From Diphasiastrum complanatum (taxonomy: Eukaryota > Streptophyta > Lycopodiopsida > Lycopodiales > Lycopodiaceae): 64,000 nt of DNA. The number at the start of each line of letters is the position of its first letter. The first letter of the stretch is position 1. Where the stretch lies: assembly GCA_029204225.1 (NCBI GenBank), contig MU831573.1, positions 1 through 64,000 on the forward strand, in the 5' to 3' direction. Under the pieces are notes generated by a model. It made no database searches, was not told where the DNA came from, and saw only the letters and a list, made by a program, of their open reading frames with translations. Made by a program: the position numbers and the translations under genes. Shown here in pieces: positions 49,501-62,068 of the stretch.

Positions 49501-50050
49501 GCAGAGATCGCACTTTTAGAACTATCTAACATGTTTCCCAGAGTGAGGACTCTTGTAGACTTTCAGTCTTAGTAGATATAATATGCAAATGTATTCATTA
49601 CAGGACCAAAAAAATAGAAATTCCAGGGGGACTACTTTCTCTTCAAAAAACTTCTCAAAGTGATGCTGATTCTTATGCACCTTGATAGTGGTGATTTGCT
49701 AGAGTTTCACGACAAATGTTTACGTCAAAAGGCAAAAGTCAGAAAAAACTCTAGCGGAAATACTTTCTCTTCAAAAAACTACTCAAAGCGATGCTGATAC
49801 TCATGCACCTTGATAGTGGTGATTTCCGAAAGCTTTGCCGTAATTCATGTTGAATCTTCCCCTTTGGCTTATGAATGTCATTTTGTAGCAATTTGTATTA
49901 ATAACAAAGCCCAAATTATCTCAAGTTAATCTCACTAAATCTAAAGTACACCTAGCATCAAGAAAAAGAATGAAAAAAAGACATCTGCTCACTGGTGCAG
50001 ATGCTAACGTATAAGTTAAATCTTGACAAGAAACGCTGGCTTGTACAAAA
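46561..50050. other. 3.5 kb without confident gene
   Basis: Many short open frames without shared splice logic. On the minus strand about 47845-47945 reads AELAEAAEVEKAIQDAKRYL, which looks protein-like but is isolated. GCATCGC(G/A)G-containing phrases recur at 48620, 49030 and 49370 (minus). A PBS-like TTGGTATCAGAGTCATG occurs on the minus strand near 49268-49285, suggesting another LTR boundary. Confidence 0.45.
49633..49840. repeat. 80-bp tandem duplication (128-bp spacing)
   Basis: TACTTTCTCTTCAAAAAACT, then GATGCTGAT and ATGCACCTTGATAGTGGTGA, occur at 49633-49713 and again at 49761-49840 with about six differences. Confidence 0.85.
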
Positions 50051-50190
50051 TTACAGTGCATTGAGCAAGCTCAAAATGTACCCCCTTTGTTTCACAGGTA
50101 CAACTCCATCCATTTGAAGAGTAACACCAGAATTGACTTGCTCATAGGACTCTCCTTCCAGCTGAAGAGTGATGATACCCTGACATAACT
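50051..50190 (-). other. 3'-terminal exon-like segment of unidentified gene
   Basis: Minus strand gives GIITLQLEGESYEQVNSGV, then MDGVVPVKQRGYILSLLNAL, and a TAA. The sequence looks like real coding sequence with balanced composition. No upstream exons could be assembled before the LRR gene at 50803, and I do not recognise the protein. Confidence 0.35.
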
Positions 50191-50802
50191 TGTTTAGGGA
50201 GGTCATGAGAATAATAAGTTGCAAAAAGGATATGCATGTGCTGAGAGAAGTAAAAATCATCCGATTAGGAACATAGTTCAGTAGACCATGTATGGCTGAC
50301 TGGTTCGAAAACTGTATTTGCAATAAAATTTCAAACCCAAGAGCTATAAAAGGCTAAAAGTGAAAGCTTGTTGAGGTGCCAGAGACTATATAGCAATCAA
50401 TACAAAAATCGATAAAAAATGGACAATCTTATACTATTTTACCAGTTCTCTCAGACTTACATTTGTGTTCTTATTCACACTCTTAGATCTGAACATCTCG
50501 ATATCTACAACTTGGCATCTTACCTTCCCTAATAACAGGTTTAAGTTTTCTAACAGATAAGTTCCTGGTTTAGTCAAGCTTGTCGTATTTAACTAACAAG
50601 AATTCATGACAACTTTTCTTCACGCAATAGAGTCTATAAGATGCAACCTGCACTATGGGCATTGGGCATTGCGAGCAACCAGAGCTTCCAAGAATAAAAA
50701 ATATATCTGTGTCTGTTATTGTCCTTACAAGGATTAAGGCTTAGGGCGAGCTGAACCTCTTATGGAGGAAGGAATGGACATTTGGGCTCATCTCTTGCAG
50801 GG
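50191..50802. other. 3' flank of LRR gene
   Basis: AT-rich. No gene or repeat recognised. Confidence 0.5.
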
Positions 50803-52002
50803 TCAGCTGTGACGGCCTTCACATTGATAGCCAGGTCTCGATGATGCTTTCCCTGTCCTCCATGGACATGCAGACTGGGCAGGTGGCACCAGGCAGTTAT
50901 ACTGGATGCAAAGAGAGCTCACAGTTGGAAGAGACATATCTGACTGCAAACTAATGTCAGTAAAGAAATTATGCTGCAGATAAAGGTTCTGGAGATTAGC
51001 AGAGAGAAGACTGTTTACAAATTCATGAGGGACAATGCCATTGAGGTTATTATTGTTGAGGTAAAGATAGTGGGCGTGGGCAAGAAAAGGAGAGAGCTGC
51101 CCTGAAAAGCTGTTGTAGCTCAGATCTATTTTATTAATGCTCACAGGACTACTGGGCAGAATGGGTCCTGACAGCTGATTTCTTTGTAAAAGCAAAGCTG
51201 ACATTTTGAGGGAAAAGAGATTAGCTGGGACGCTTCCTATGAACTGATTGAAGCTCAGATCTACGTAGTTCAGATTTCTCAGAGAAGAGAGAGGATCTAG
51301 TGATCCAGTTAGAGAATTCTTTGTTAGAGAAAGGTACTCGAGGGTAGCGGGCAGCACAGGAAGCCATCCTGAGAGAGCATTCTGGCTTAAATCAAGGTGG
51401 ATAACAGGAGAAGTAAAGCTGGGGATGGGGCCATTCAAACTATTGTGTGACAACACCACTGCAATCAAGTTGGGAGGATTACCCAATCCACTTGGAATTC
51501 TCCCAGACAGTAAGTTTTTACTCAAATTTAGCACACGCAGGCTCTTGAGGTATGAAAAGCTGTCAGGAATAGGCCCTGTGATGGAATTCTGGCTTATGCC
51601 TAGAAATTGAAGCTCTGAAAGCATACCCAAGCTATCGGGAATAGTGCCTGTCACAGTCCCCGGTACAACAGTGAGCTGTTTCAAGAAGGTTAAACTGCCC
51701 AGAGATGGATGGAGCACACCTGTTAAGCCAGTGGAATCTGCAGATTGACTTCCGAGGTTGAGCATAACAATGCGATTGAGTCCATGAAGGGATTCGCAGA
51801 CTAAACCGCTGAAGGAGGTGCATGGGTCAACGCTGAAATCCCATGATGAGAAAAAGGAAGACCCCCCCATGTCCTGCAAACTGCCACGAATGTCTCGTAA
51901 GGCTTGCATTTCCAATGGAAGCAGCTGAGCATGGGTGAGGCATAGCAGCAGCAGGTGCAAGAGCAGCTTTAGCACCATTCTGCCACCTCCCTTCCGATCC
52001 AT
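50803..52002 (-). CDS. secreted leucine-rich repeat protein (RLP-like, no membrane anchor or kinase)
   Basis: A single 399-codon exon. Residues 1-26 form a signal peptide (basic start, LLLHLLLLCLTHAQ). An N-terminal LRR cap follows (EMQALRDIRGSLQD, FFSSWDFSVDPCTSFSGLVC with paired Cys). Residues about 85-345 hold nine to ten plant-type LRRs (pattern LxxLxLxxNxLxGxIP, e.g. LRVLNLSKNLLSGRIPSGLG). The C-terminal cap has five Cys (LCIQYNCLVPP...SACPW...GYQC). No transmembrane helix or kinase follows the stop at 50803. Layout and the DMGGSSFFSSWDF..DPC block resemble the Arabidopsis At3g17640-type LRR proteins, which are apoplastic or wall-associated; precise role unknown. The ATG chosen at 52002 gives a good signal peptide; a second Met at residue 9 would also work. 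Confidence 0.9.
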   Translation of the reverse strand: MDRKGGGRMVLKLLLHLLLLCLTHAQLLPLEMQALRDIRGSLQDMGGSSFFSSWDFSVDPCTSFSGLVCESLHGLNRIVMLNLGSQSADSTGLTGVLHPSLGSLTFLKQLTVVPGTVTGTIPDSLGMLSELQFLGISQNSITGPIPDSFSYLKSLRVLNLSKNLLSGRIPSGLGNPPNLIAVVLSHNSLNGPIPSFTSPVIHLDLSQNALSGWLPVLPATLEYLSLTKNSLTGSLDPLSSLRNLNYVDLSFNQFIGSVPANLFSLKMSALLLQRNQLSGPILPSSPVSINKIDLSYNSFSGQLSPFLAHAHYLYLNNNNLNGIVPHEFVNSLLSANLQNLYLQHNFFTDISLQSDMSLPTVSSLCIQYNCLVPPAQSACPWRTGKASSRPGYQCEGRHS

Positions 52003-52613
52003 AAACAGTCCTATTGCGAAAAAGACCTTCTCAATGGGATCAAGAACAGCTAATTAAAGCCTTCTTTCCTCTCTCTTTATCTTTCAAACCGTCTCAATAG
52101 GATCAACAAAATCTATTTGAAGCCTTCTTTTCTCTCTCTTTATGTTTCAAAGCTGATCAAGAGAAGGCTAAGAAAAAGAATTTACAGCTGATACAGATAA
52201 AAGTCCATTTGCAGTGCAATCTGGTCATCAATCAAATAACAGTCTTATTGTCATAAAACTTTTGCAATGGGATAAAAAAAGGCTAATCAAAATAATTCTC
52301 CCCTTTTTCTGTACACTCCTCTTCCAAAGCTGATCATAGACAGGCTAGCTAAAAGAATCCACAACTGATTAAAAAGAATTTGCAGCTGATATATCGAAGA
52401 CCCAAATCAACTCGATTTGCAATCAAATGGACTACTCTCCTCCTAATTATTTGTTGGGTTGTTGAGACAGCGATCGGAATCGTGCTTTGCTGCATTCATC
52501 ATCCGGCAGCCAGCGCGAGCTGAGATTAGAGAGCTTTGTGAGTGAAAATGAGAGAAAGTAAGAAGAAGAAGAAGAATGCAAGTATCTCGTCATGGCCGTT
52601 GTTTTTCGCTCTC
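52003..52613 (-). promoter_or_regulatory. probable 5' untranslated region of LRR gene
   Basis: The span includes two imitations of one another near 52015-52075 and 52080-52150 (AATGGGATCAA..A, then GCCTTCTTT(C/T)CTCTCTCTTTAT), a duplicated 63-bp block. A TTCTTCTTCTTCTT run on the minus strand near 52560-52576 would sit in the leader. Confidence 0.35.
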
Positions 52614-52648
52614 TACTATACTACACTATACTATATAATAATAATACT
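52614..52648 (-). promoter_or_regulatory. TATA-rich candidate core promoter of LRR gene
   Basis: A CTATAC(T/A)-repeat ending in TATATAATAATAATA. It is the only strong TATA cluster within 1 kb upstream of the LRR start codon. The call is positional. Confidence 0.3.
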
Positions 52649-52912
52649 GATAAGTAGACGTTCCAACGGCTAACTCTGAGTTAGCTGACGGCGCTTAGGA
52701 CACTCCTTGTTGTATAAGGAGGCAGATCACCTACCCAGAAGGCTAAAGCTGTCTATTGTGTGAAAGATGTCTATGTGGGCTGCTTAAGAAGAGAGGCCGA
52801 GACTCTTTTTTTCTTCTTACCAACACTTACTCGTCTTTGGGAGTTTTGGAGCTCTTTGGAATCCATGAAATTCCACTTCATCTTAACAAAGACGACAAAC
52901 AAGAATGTTTTA

Positions 52913-53049
52913 ATCTTGTATCTTGTGTGAGATGAATGATTTGTGTGAAGATGATGAAAATTGTGCTCTCTTTCTCTCTTCCTTGTATCTTGTGTGAGAT
53001 GAATGATTTGTGTGAAGATGGTGAAAATTGTGCTCTCTTTCTCTCTTCC
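52913..53049. repeat. 69-bp tandem duplication
   Basis: CTTGTATCTTGTGTGAGATG, then AATGATTTGTGTGAAGATG(A/G)TGAAAATTGTGCTCTC, repeated back-to-back with one visible difference. Confidence 0.95.
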
Positions 53050-53132
53050 ATGGCATGAGACTCCATGGCCTCTCGTGTAGATGCTCCTCACACTCCTAGC
53101 CATGGTTTTTCATGGTGGACATAAAGGCAATG

Positions 53133-53134
<2 letters not shown>

Positions 53135-53188
<54 letters not shown>
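53135..53188. repeat. (CT)n, 54 bp
   Basis: CT tract with a CTTTCTCC end. No mobile-element junction recognised beside it. Confidence 0.95.
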
Positions 53189-53193
<5 letters not shown>

Positions 53194-53960
53194 CATGTGT
53201 CGTCGGACGCGAGCGGGGACTAGCTCTCTATTCTTTTTGGTGGTTGGCATAGGGTAAGGAGTACATGTTATTTTTGTTGTAATGGGTGTGGATAAAAGGT
53301 GGGACTAGTGGTTTGCTGTGTGAGGAAAGTCCTATTACCGTCATAAAAAAAATTCTTGAGTATGATGACACTAGTGATGGAAAAGCATGTCATGTGTCTC
53401 ATTGACTAAATTCATGGTTTTTGTTAAAATTTGTCAACAAGAAACATAAGCACCAAGCTTGATTCTACTTGAAGACTACAAAAAGCAATGAGCCACAACA
53501 TCACACTCTAACTTCATTACATCACCAAGATCTTTAAGATTCTATTCAAGCATTTCACAAGAGCTCTGCATATGATCGACAAGATGCCAATAGTCTTTAT
53601 TCTTGTGGCCATACACACTACATAAGAATGATTACAACACTAACTAGCTCATGAAGCAATTGTTTCCTCCTCTCTACTATCCCTCCACAATACAACCAAT
53701 GAAAAGAGCAATGAAAGAAATACTCTCTCTATTCCAATAATGAAAATGAATAGGTTAAGACCTATTTACATGAAGTATTGAGAGAGTGAGTCTCCCCTCC
53801 ATACCCTTACCTAATGTGCAAGTTACATTTCTAAGCCTAGCTTTACATTGTCAGCAATGGTCAACATGAGACATTGGTAAATGTAGCCAATAGAATGTAA
53901 TAACTTGTGTAGCACTCCAAAGAGGTAACTTGATGCTGAAATTTGCACAATGTTATCTTC
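53189..53960. other. no recognisable gene
   Basis: Intergenic, no open frame of note. Confidence 0.5.
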
Positions 53961-53964
53961 TTAA

Positions 53965-54140
53965 GGTGGCCTCACATATTGGCCTAATTTGGCATTTTAT
54001 AATACCAAGTGCCCAACTCCCATTATGTGAACAATACCACATTGGCCTAAGTTAACATTTGCAGTGTTGGCCTAAGTTGCCATTTGCAAATCTTCAACAC
54101 CAACACATTGGCCTAAGTTGGCATTTGCATAATCTTTCAT
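53965..54140. repeat. TTGGCCTAAGTTGGCATTTGC minisatellite, irregular
   Basis: Four copies of (A/G)TTGGCCTAA(G/T)TT..CATTT at about 53979, 54042, 54066 and 54107, with variable spacers. Confidence 0.75.
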
Positions 54141-54530
54141 ATTCCCCTTCAAATTCAACTTAGCCAATCTAACATCATGTATGATTACCACAACCAAGAT
54201 AAGACTTCTTCAATGAAGATCCACAATTCCAAGTTTCATCAAGAGCTTTCTTCCAAACACACCATCTTTTGCATACTTAAAAAAGATATTTCATCCCGAG
54301 GCTTTCTCCTCCATGATGTAGCCCCTCCTTGAAAAAACTTGAGGCCTATTTGCCCATTTTTTACTTCTCTAAGCTTGTACTCAACAGAACTAAGCTTACA
54401 TTCAATGAGGCCAAATGCTTTTCGATGGAGATAAGCGTCCTTTGAGAATGATTCACTTATTCTCATACAAAGCTCACAATAGGCCTCTATGAATGTGGAG
54501 TTACAACTATCCAACTTATGGATGAAAAAT
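54141..54530. other. unassigned; one short minus frame
   Basis: Minus frame 54239-54514 (91 codons) starts MDSCNSTFIEAYCELCMRIS. It has no domain I recognise. Confidence 0.3.
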
Positions 54531-54592
54531 GCTACATTATTCTACTATCGAGAGTGATTCATCCGAATAATCGATCCTAATCTACATCCATT

Positions 54593-54714
54593 CATTATCC
54601 AGTTATGAAAAATACCCAACGGGGTTGTCTTAGTTGGTTAGCTTGACATCCAAAGTTTCTTTGGTCTCAGGTTCGAGCCTCCCCTTGGAAACCAAGAAGC
54701 ATTATCCAGTTATG
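54593..54714 (+). mobile_element. short tRNA-derived SINE (copy 2) inside a Copia LTR
   Basis: The 92-bp body (54608-54699) is flanked by perfect 15-bp repeats CATTATCCAGTTATG (54593-54607 and 54700-54714). The interrupted host text (TTATCCAGTTATG..GTTTT) matches the uninterrupted Copia LTRs at 16.46 and 58.79 kb. B box is GGTTCGAGCC, A-box region TTAGTTGGTTAGC. It shares the CCAAAGTTTCTTTGG arm and CTTGGAAACCAAG tail with copy 1 at 19.4 kb. Confidence 0.9.
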
Positions 54715-55508
54715 TAGTTTTATTCATGTTTCTACACAGTCTGCAAAAATACTTGGGAATCGCTCAATAGGTGGCTTCGACATATCGGACAACCTCCAAC
54801 ATATCGGATGACTCCGACGAAAGTCCAAAAAGTCGAACATGTCAAAGGATGACATTTACTGCTCTGCCTGATATAAAGCTAAAGACTTGTCCTAATTGCT
54901 TTGCAAGTAAATTTCTGGGAAGTCCTAACTAGATGGATGACTGCTAACTGGCAATTGCGATCTACGACCTGATTAGTTGTCCTACCAGATGAGCTTAAAC
55001 TGGTTTAGTATAAATAGTTGCTCATTAAAGGTTTCAAAAATCTCTAGAAAGTTTTTCAGAGCTCTATTAGAGTATTGCTATTAGCACTTACTACTTACTA
55101 GCGGAAGTGCATCAAACAGATTTTTCAGTTACTCAGAGATAGTTTAGAGTACGCGCTTTTCATCCACTATTGCTTTGTGCTCTCATCATCTGATTTGTAC
55201 ATGCTACTTACTAAACCAATCTATCTTCTTATTGTGTTCAGTATCATGTCAGAATCTATGCTTCCCTATAGTCATTTGTAATTGATAAATCTCTTATTGT
55301 TTTGTTTGATTTGTTGAATACTTCAACGCTGCAATATTCTATACATCACTCTGAAATTGTTTGGCTACGAAATCACTTTAGTACTAATGATCTCAAAGTT
55401 AGTTGTTAAAAGATTGAACGTGACTTCTGTCATTATAGCTTTGTTCAAAAGAAGGCTCATTCTGCTGCGCTCGATAATTCGTCCATAGGCTTTGGATTAT
55501 CAAATCGT

Positions 55509-55552
55509 ATGGTATCAGAGCACTATTATTAAATACCCTTCATGGTATCAGA
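55509..55552 (+). other. primer binding site, duplicated
   Basis: ATGGTATCAGAGCAC at 55509 and again ATGGTATCAGAGCTC about 31 bp later. Both are initiator tRNA-Met type. The intervening TATTAAATACCCTTC is part of a short tandem duplication. Confidence 0.8.
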
Positions 55553-55736
55553 GCTCTACTATTAGATACCCTTCAAGGAATCAAAGCGGGTGAAATTTTT
55601 CAAAGTATTAAATTCTTATTAGAGCACACTTGCTCTTAATCTTCAATGTGTGGTATCAAATTTCCGTATCAAATAATTGATTTCCAATTGTAGCATCGCA
55701 CGACATCATTATTAAGTCATCGATTTATCGACAGAC

Positions 55737-57092
55737 CAAGTTCCAAAGGGATTCTCAAAGTAAAGTCGGTCTCATCGTAGACAAGCTGAATGGATCCAAT
55801 TACTATTTGTGGAAATTTAAGATGAAGGCCTTGCTAATCGCCAACGAGTTGTGGTATATTGTCACAGGTATCAAAGTAAAGCTTAAAGACGACACAAGTG
55901 ACTCAAATTGAAAATCGAAGGATGGTAAAGCTTTTGCGCTTATTATTCTCAATATATCAGACACTCAAATTGGCCACATATTTGAAGCTCAAACTTCGAA
56001 AGAAGTACGGGATCACTATATGATGTGAGGGACGTGACTTCCAAGTTGCATCTCAGAAGAAATTTTTTCACACTCAAGATGTCAAATGGTGATTCACTTT
56101 AGAATCACATTAACCAATTTAAGAATCTCTTGCAACAAATGGCAGTTGTCGAATTGATCATCGACGATCAAGACACAATCATGACACTGCTTTCAAGCTT
56201 GCCTTCTACATATGAGAACTGGGTGATGATCATATCTACACACTCAGATTTAGCTCTCACTAGAGCTATCACTATGTTGCTGCAAGAAGACAATCGAAGA
56301 AGTCAAGGCACCTCTTCGACTTCATCATCTCGTGCTCTATATGTCAATAAAACATAGAAGAAGAAAAGCTCTAAGTAGTCCACATCAAATCGGAAGCTGA
56401 CACAAAGTCACAGAGCAATTATCAAATCCACAGTCGAAGAAGAAGATGTTCTATAAGTATTGCAAATGCACTAATCATGAGATTCAAAATTGCAAGGTAT
56501 TAAAAACAAATAATGCCAACAAGCAACCAGATCAACAAGCAAATGCAGTCGCAGCATCCACTCTATTTCTCGAACTCGACATGGACGAAGGAGTGTTTAT
56601 GGTCAAAGACCAAAAGGAACAATTCGATAATTCTTGGTTTCTGAATTCTAGAACTATTCAACATATGACCAGTCATTGTGAGCATTTTCATTCCTATATG
56701 CCTTACAGTACGAAGAAATTCATTCAGCTTGGTGATGATAGCACACCAAATATCGAAGGTGAAGACACTATAAGATTGATGTTCCAGCATGATCAATTCA
56801 AACTACTATCAAAAGTTTTGTATGTACCTAAACTCTCTACGAATCTGTTATCAGTAAGTAGAATTACTAATTTAGATCATAGGATAGGGTTTGAGTATGA
56901 TCAATGCCGAATTATTGATAGGACAAATAAGATTCTTGCACTCGGCAAGAGGCATGGATACTTATATAGACTGGCTCATTATCATTTAGACACTAGTCAA
57001 GCTTTGAGAGCCTCTATTCCTGTTAATAAAGCATTACTTTGGCATTTTAGATTAGGGCACTTGAATCATACGATCCGTGCTGAACATGTCTA
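55737..57092 (+). pseudogene. Copia B gag-protease remnant
   Basis: Gag start region LNGSNYYLWKFKMKALL at about 55790, the LLSSLPSTYENWV helix at about 56190, then stops near 56356. A zinc knuckle at about 56445 reads YKYCKCTNHEIQNC, with the first Cys of the CCHC motif replaced. The protease is inactive: WFLNSRTIQHMTSH has Asn instead of the catalytic Asp (normally LDSGA). LLWHFRLGHLNH is the pre-integrase block. The frame ends at TAG 57090. Confidence 0.88.
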
Positions 57093-58253
57093 GACAATCC
57101 CTAGCACTCGAACTCGACTATTCAACCAATAAAATTAAATATGGACAGATGGAAGCATCGATCAAAGAAAAGTTCGACTTGTCATGAGAGGATTTTCTCA
57201 AGTACATAATGTCAACTACATTGAGACTTTCAATCTAGAGGAATTTTTCAATCATACTTCTATTGACATTCGTTGCTGCTGTAGATTTAGAGGTACATCA
57301 AGTGGATGTACAGACAACATATTTCAATGGAGTTATCAAAGAAGATATTTACATGATGCAACCCAAATGTTAAAATATCGAAGGCAAACATAATCATGTA
57401 TGTAAACTCCACAGAGCACTTTATGGCTTGAAGCCTTCTGCTAGAGCATGGTTTCAAAGGATCAACACTTTTCTTATCGATCATGGCTACAAATCAAGCA
57501 CTTCATATTCTAATGTGCAACATTCTTTTATTATTATCACTTTGTATGTGGACGACACACTACTTTTTAGCAATAGTATCGATCTAATAAAAGATGCTAA
57601 ATCAATGTTGTCTTCGAAATTCAATATGATCGATCTGGGCGAAGCTCATTACTCTCTAAGTATTCAAATCCAAAGAGACAAAACAGAAGTTGATTCACAT
57701 TACTCAACAAAGATACATTCACAATGTTTTAATCAGATATAATTTGAATTGCACTCACCGATGCACCCAAGACTCAAATTGTCAAAGGACCAACGTCCTT
57801 AGATGACCGAAGAGAAGGAGCAGATGTGTGAGTATCCTTATCATTCGATAATATGATCTCTTATGTATAGGATGATCTGTACTAGCCCAAACTTAGCTTT
57901 TGCAATCAGTTCCTTAAGTCAGATTATGGTTAATCCTAGTATTGAGAGTTTTGAGATATATTCTACTATGGACTTATGCATTTGTTATGGAGCAGTCGAC
58001 AATGACAAACTCAATATTCTCAGTGATTATTTAGATGCAAGTTGGGCAGAAGATGTAGACACTCATAAATTCACTTTTGGATTTACATTCTTCCTCAACA
58101 CCGGTCCTATTTCATGGAACAGTCGAAAGCAAACTTCGATAGCTCTATCTTCTACTGAATCAAAGTATATCACAGCCTCTCAAGCTACAAAGGAAGCAGT
58201 ATGGTTGAGAAACTTACTTTCAGATGTTTGTCTAATTATTGATAGACAAAGTA
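57093..58253 (+). pseudogene. Copia B RT and RNase H remnant, integrase deleted
   Basis: Sequence jumps from the pre-integrase block to the RT start (KVRLVMRGFSQVHNVNYIETF), so the whole integrase is gone. RT blocks include LKPSARAWFQRINTF, LYVDDTLLFSN and DLGEAHYSL. RNase H has YLDASWAEDVDTHKFTFG and ISWNSRKQTSIALSSTESKY. At least four frameshifts or stops (57370, 57740, 57800, 57850). Confidence 0.88.
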
Positions 58254-58331
58254 AAGCACTAGGAAATAAGGCTCATTCCGTTGCGCTCGATAGTTCGCCC
58301 ATAGGCTTTGAATTATTGAATCGCCATTCCT

Positions 58332-58721
58332 TCTTCCAACAAAAAAGTTATACTTGCTTCTAAAACACCGAAGAGCAAGTAGATGAAAGGACCACCATTC
58401 ATACCAACTATAAACAAGCGCAAAATCTCTGCACCATAGTTCTTCATTCCGTAATTGAAGATTCCAACTCTAATCATTGCTAGTAACTCTTACACTCCGG
58501 TGGATGCGATCACCTTGATACTTGATCGCACATTTGTGTTTAAAATTTGTCCTAAATCGCGGTGGGAGCTGTTTTGCACTATTTTATTTCCTCCCATTTG
58601 GATCGAACAAGTGGTAACAAAGCCTCTCGGCTTACTAGTTCCGTCTCCTTCGTTTGTTCCATTCATCCACCGGGTTCCACCAGACAACATGACACAGTGC
58701 AATAATGGAGTCTAATCTTAA
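58332..58721. other. no recognisable gene
   Basis: Sequence between Copia remnants B and C. A 70-86 codon frame on each strand, neither with a motif. Confidence 0.45.
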
Positions 58722-58958
58722 TTGTAATGGATTAATCTCCTTCTTACTAATCGACTAATCGATTTTAATCTTCATCCATTGTTTATCCAGTTATGCGGAA
58801 TTTCTCGTGTTTTTACACAGTCTGCAGGTTTACAAGTGTTTTTTAAACAGTCATCAGAAATACACGGCGTTGACAACAGTGTCGCATTTTTCGCTTGTCA
58901 AAAATTTCGTGGAAAAATGCAGTATCGTCTTTTTTGCATTTTTCGCCTGTAAGGAATC

Positions 58959-59462
58959 AACGACAAACTCAATTTACTCAGTGGTTACACAAATGCAAGT
59001 TGGGCAGGAGACGTGGACACTTGTAAATCCACTTCCGGATTTACATTCTTCCTCAACAATGGTCCAATTTCATGGAACAGTCGCAAGCAATCTTCGATAG
59101 CTCTATTTTCCACTGAATCAGAGTATATCGCAACCTCTCAAGCTACAAAGGAAGCAATTTGGTTGAGGAATCTACTCTCACATATCAGTCTGAATCAATA
59201 TGCTTCGACGACATTATTTTGTGATAATCAGAGTGCCATTGCTTTATTGGCCAAAACTAGATTTCATTCTAGGAGTAAACACATTGAACTGAAGTATCAT
59301 TTCATCAGAAGCAAAGTTCTCAACGAAGAGGTCAGATTGCAGTACTGTAGAACGCAAGATATGACAACAGATGTTTTTACCAGAGCATTAAGTTTGGATA
59401 CACACAGAAGATTCTGTGTAGAACTAAGTTTGAAGGTCAAGGCATTCAAGGACTCAGATTGA
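58959..59462 (+). pseudogene. Copia C RNase H fragment
   Basis: Codes for SGYTNASWAGDVDTCKSTSG, ISWNSRKQSSIALFSTESEY, FCDNQSAIALLAKTRFHSRSKH and DVFTRALSLDTHRRF, ending TGA. It is open over its last 149 codons, without the upstream pol. Confidence 0.92.
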
Positions 59463-60086
59463 GGGGGAGTGTTGGATTAGTCTCCTTCTTACTAATCGAC
59501 TAATCGGTTTTAATCTTCATCCATTGTTTATCCAGTTTTGTGGATTTTCTCGTGTTTTTACATAAGTTTTGAAGTGTTTTTATACAATCTGCAGAAATAC
59601 ACGGAGTTGACAATAGTGTCGCATTTTTCGCCTGTCGAGAATCTCGTGGAAAAATGCAGTGTCGTCTTTTTCGCCTGTCAGGAATCTCGTGCAAATATGT
59701 AGAGTCACATTTTTTGCTTTTTCCAAAGTACCTCAAATGTTAAAAAAATGACTCTGGCAAAGTGTGGGGCAACCCTAAATGAGATCTAAGGGCACTGTCG
59801 AGTTTTTTGCAAAATCCCGACACTGTCGTCTTTTTGTGACAGTGTCGCTTGTGGCTGTTTTAGTTCATTTTTATAGAAGTGACAGTTTGGTTCATTTATG
59901 TAGACAAATTGTTTACGACCAATTTCCACGGCTTAACAGCAATCAATGACAAGAAATCGGATGGATGCCAGGGGACCACAGCCAACTGGCGATCGCAATT
60001 GATGACCTAATTTCTTAGTATATATATAGTTGTTCATATTCATACATTTCATTATTAAAATTATTAGAAGAAGCATTTGAATAGTT

Positions 60087-60252
<166 letters not shown>

Positions 60253-60665
60253 CCTGCGAGCTTGAACACTCCTGAGCATTCTAGCTCACTTCTTAGAGTT
60301 GTTTTAGAGATTGCTATTGCGCTACTGCTTATCAGCATTGCGCATTAATACAGACTTTCATTTTAGCCGCTCAAAGATAGCATAGAGTAAGCAACTTCAA
60401 TCTGCAACTTATTGTACTCATTTACTTCTGTTTCGTTTTCATACTCAATCAATACTATCTTTTATTGCGTTCAGCTTCGTCTCCGAATGTATGCGTTTTT
60501 GTAGTTCTTCGCGACTAATTATTTGTCTAGTTTTTCGCGACAAATTATTTGTCTAATAATTCAATGCTTAATTCTTTGGCTACGTAATCACTATAGTACT
60601 GATGATTTCAAAGTTAGTTACTATAAGACCAAACGTGATTTCTATCACTATTGTTTTGTTTGAAA

Positions 60666-62068
<1,403 letters not shown>

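Larger units (their letters stand above)
54540..58331 (+). mobile_element. Copia element B, degenerate
   Basis: Left LTR about 54540-55508 (start approximate, interrupted by a SINE), PBS at 55511, then gag, protease, partial RT and RNase H remnants. At 58254-58331 the RNase H remnant is joined directly to text homologous to the LTR end (AAGGCTCATTC.G.TGCGCTCGATA, also at 55453-55500). So the end of RNase H and most of the right LTR are deleted. Confidence 0.85.

Noticed and set aside
53135-53188. Fourth Penelope-like insertion at a CT tract
   Set aside because: Neither flank shows similarity to the element ends at 39.5, 43.3 or 61.4 kb.
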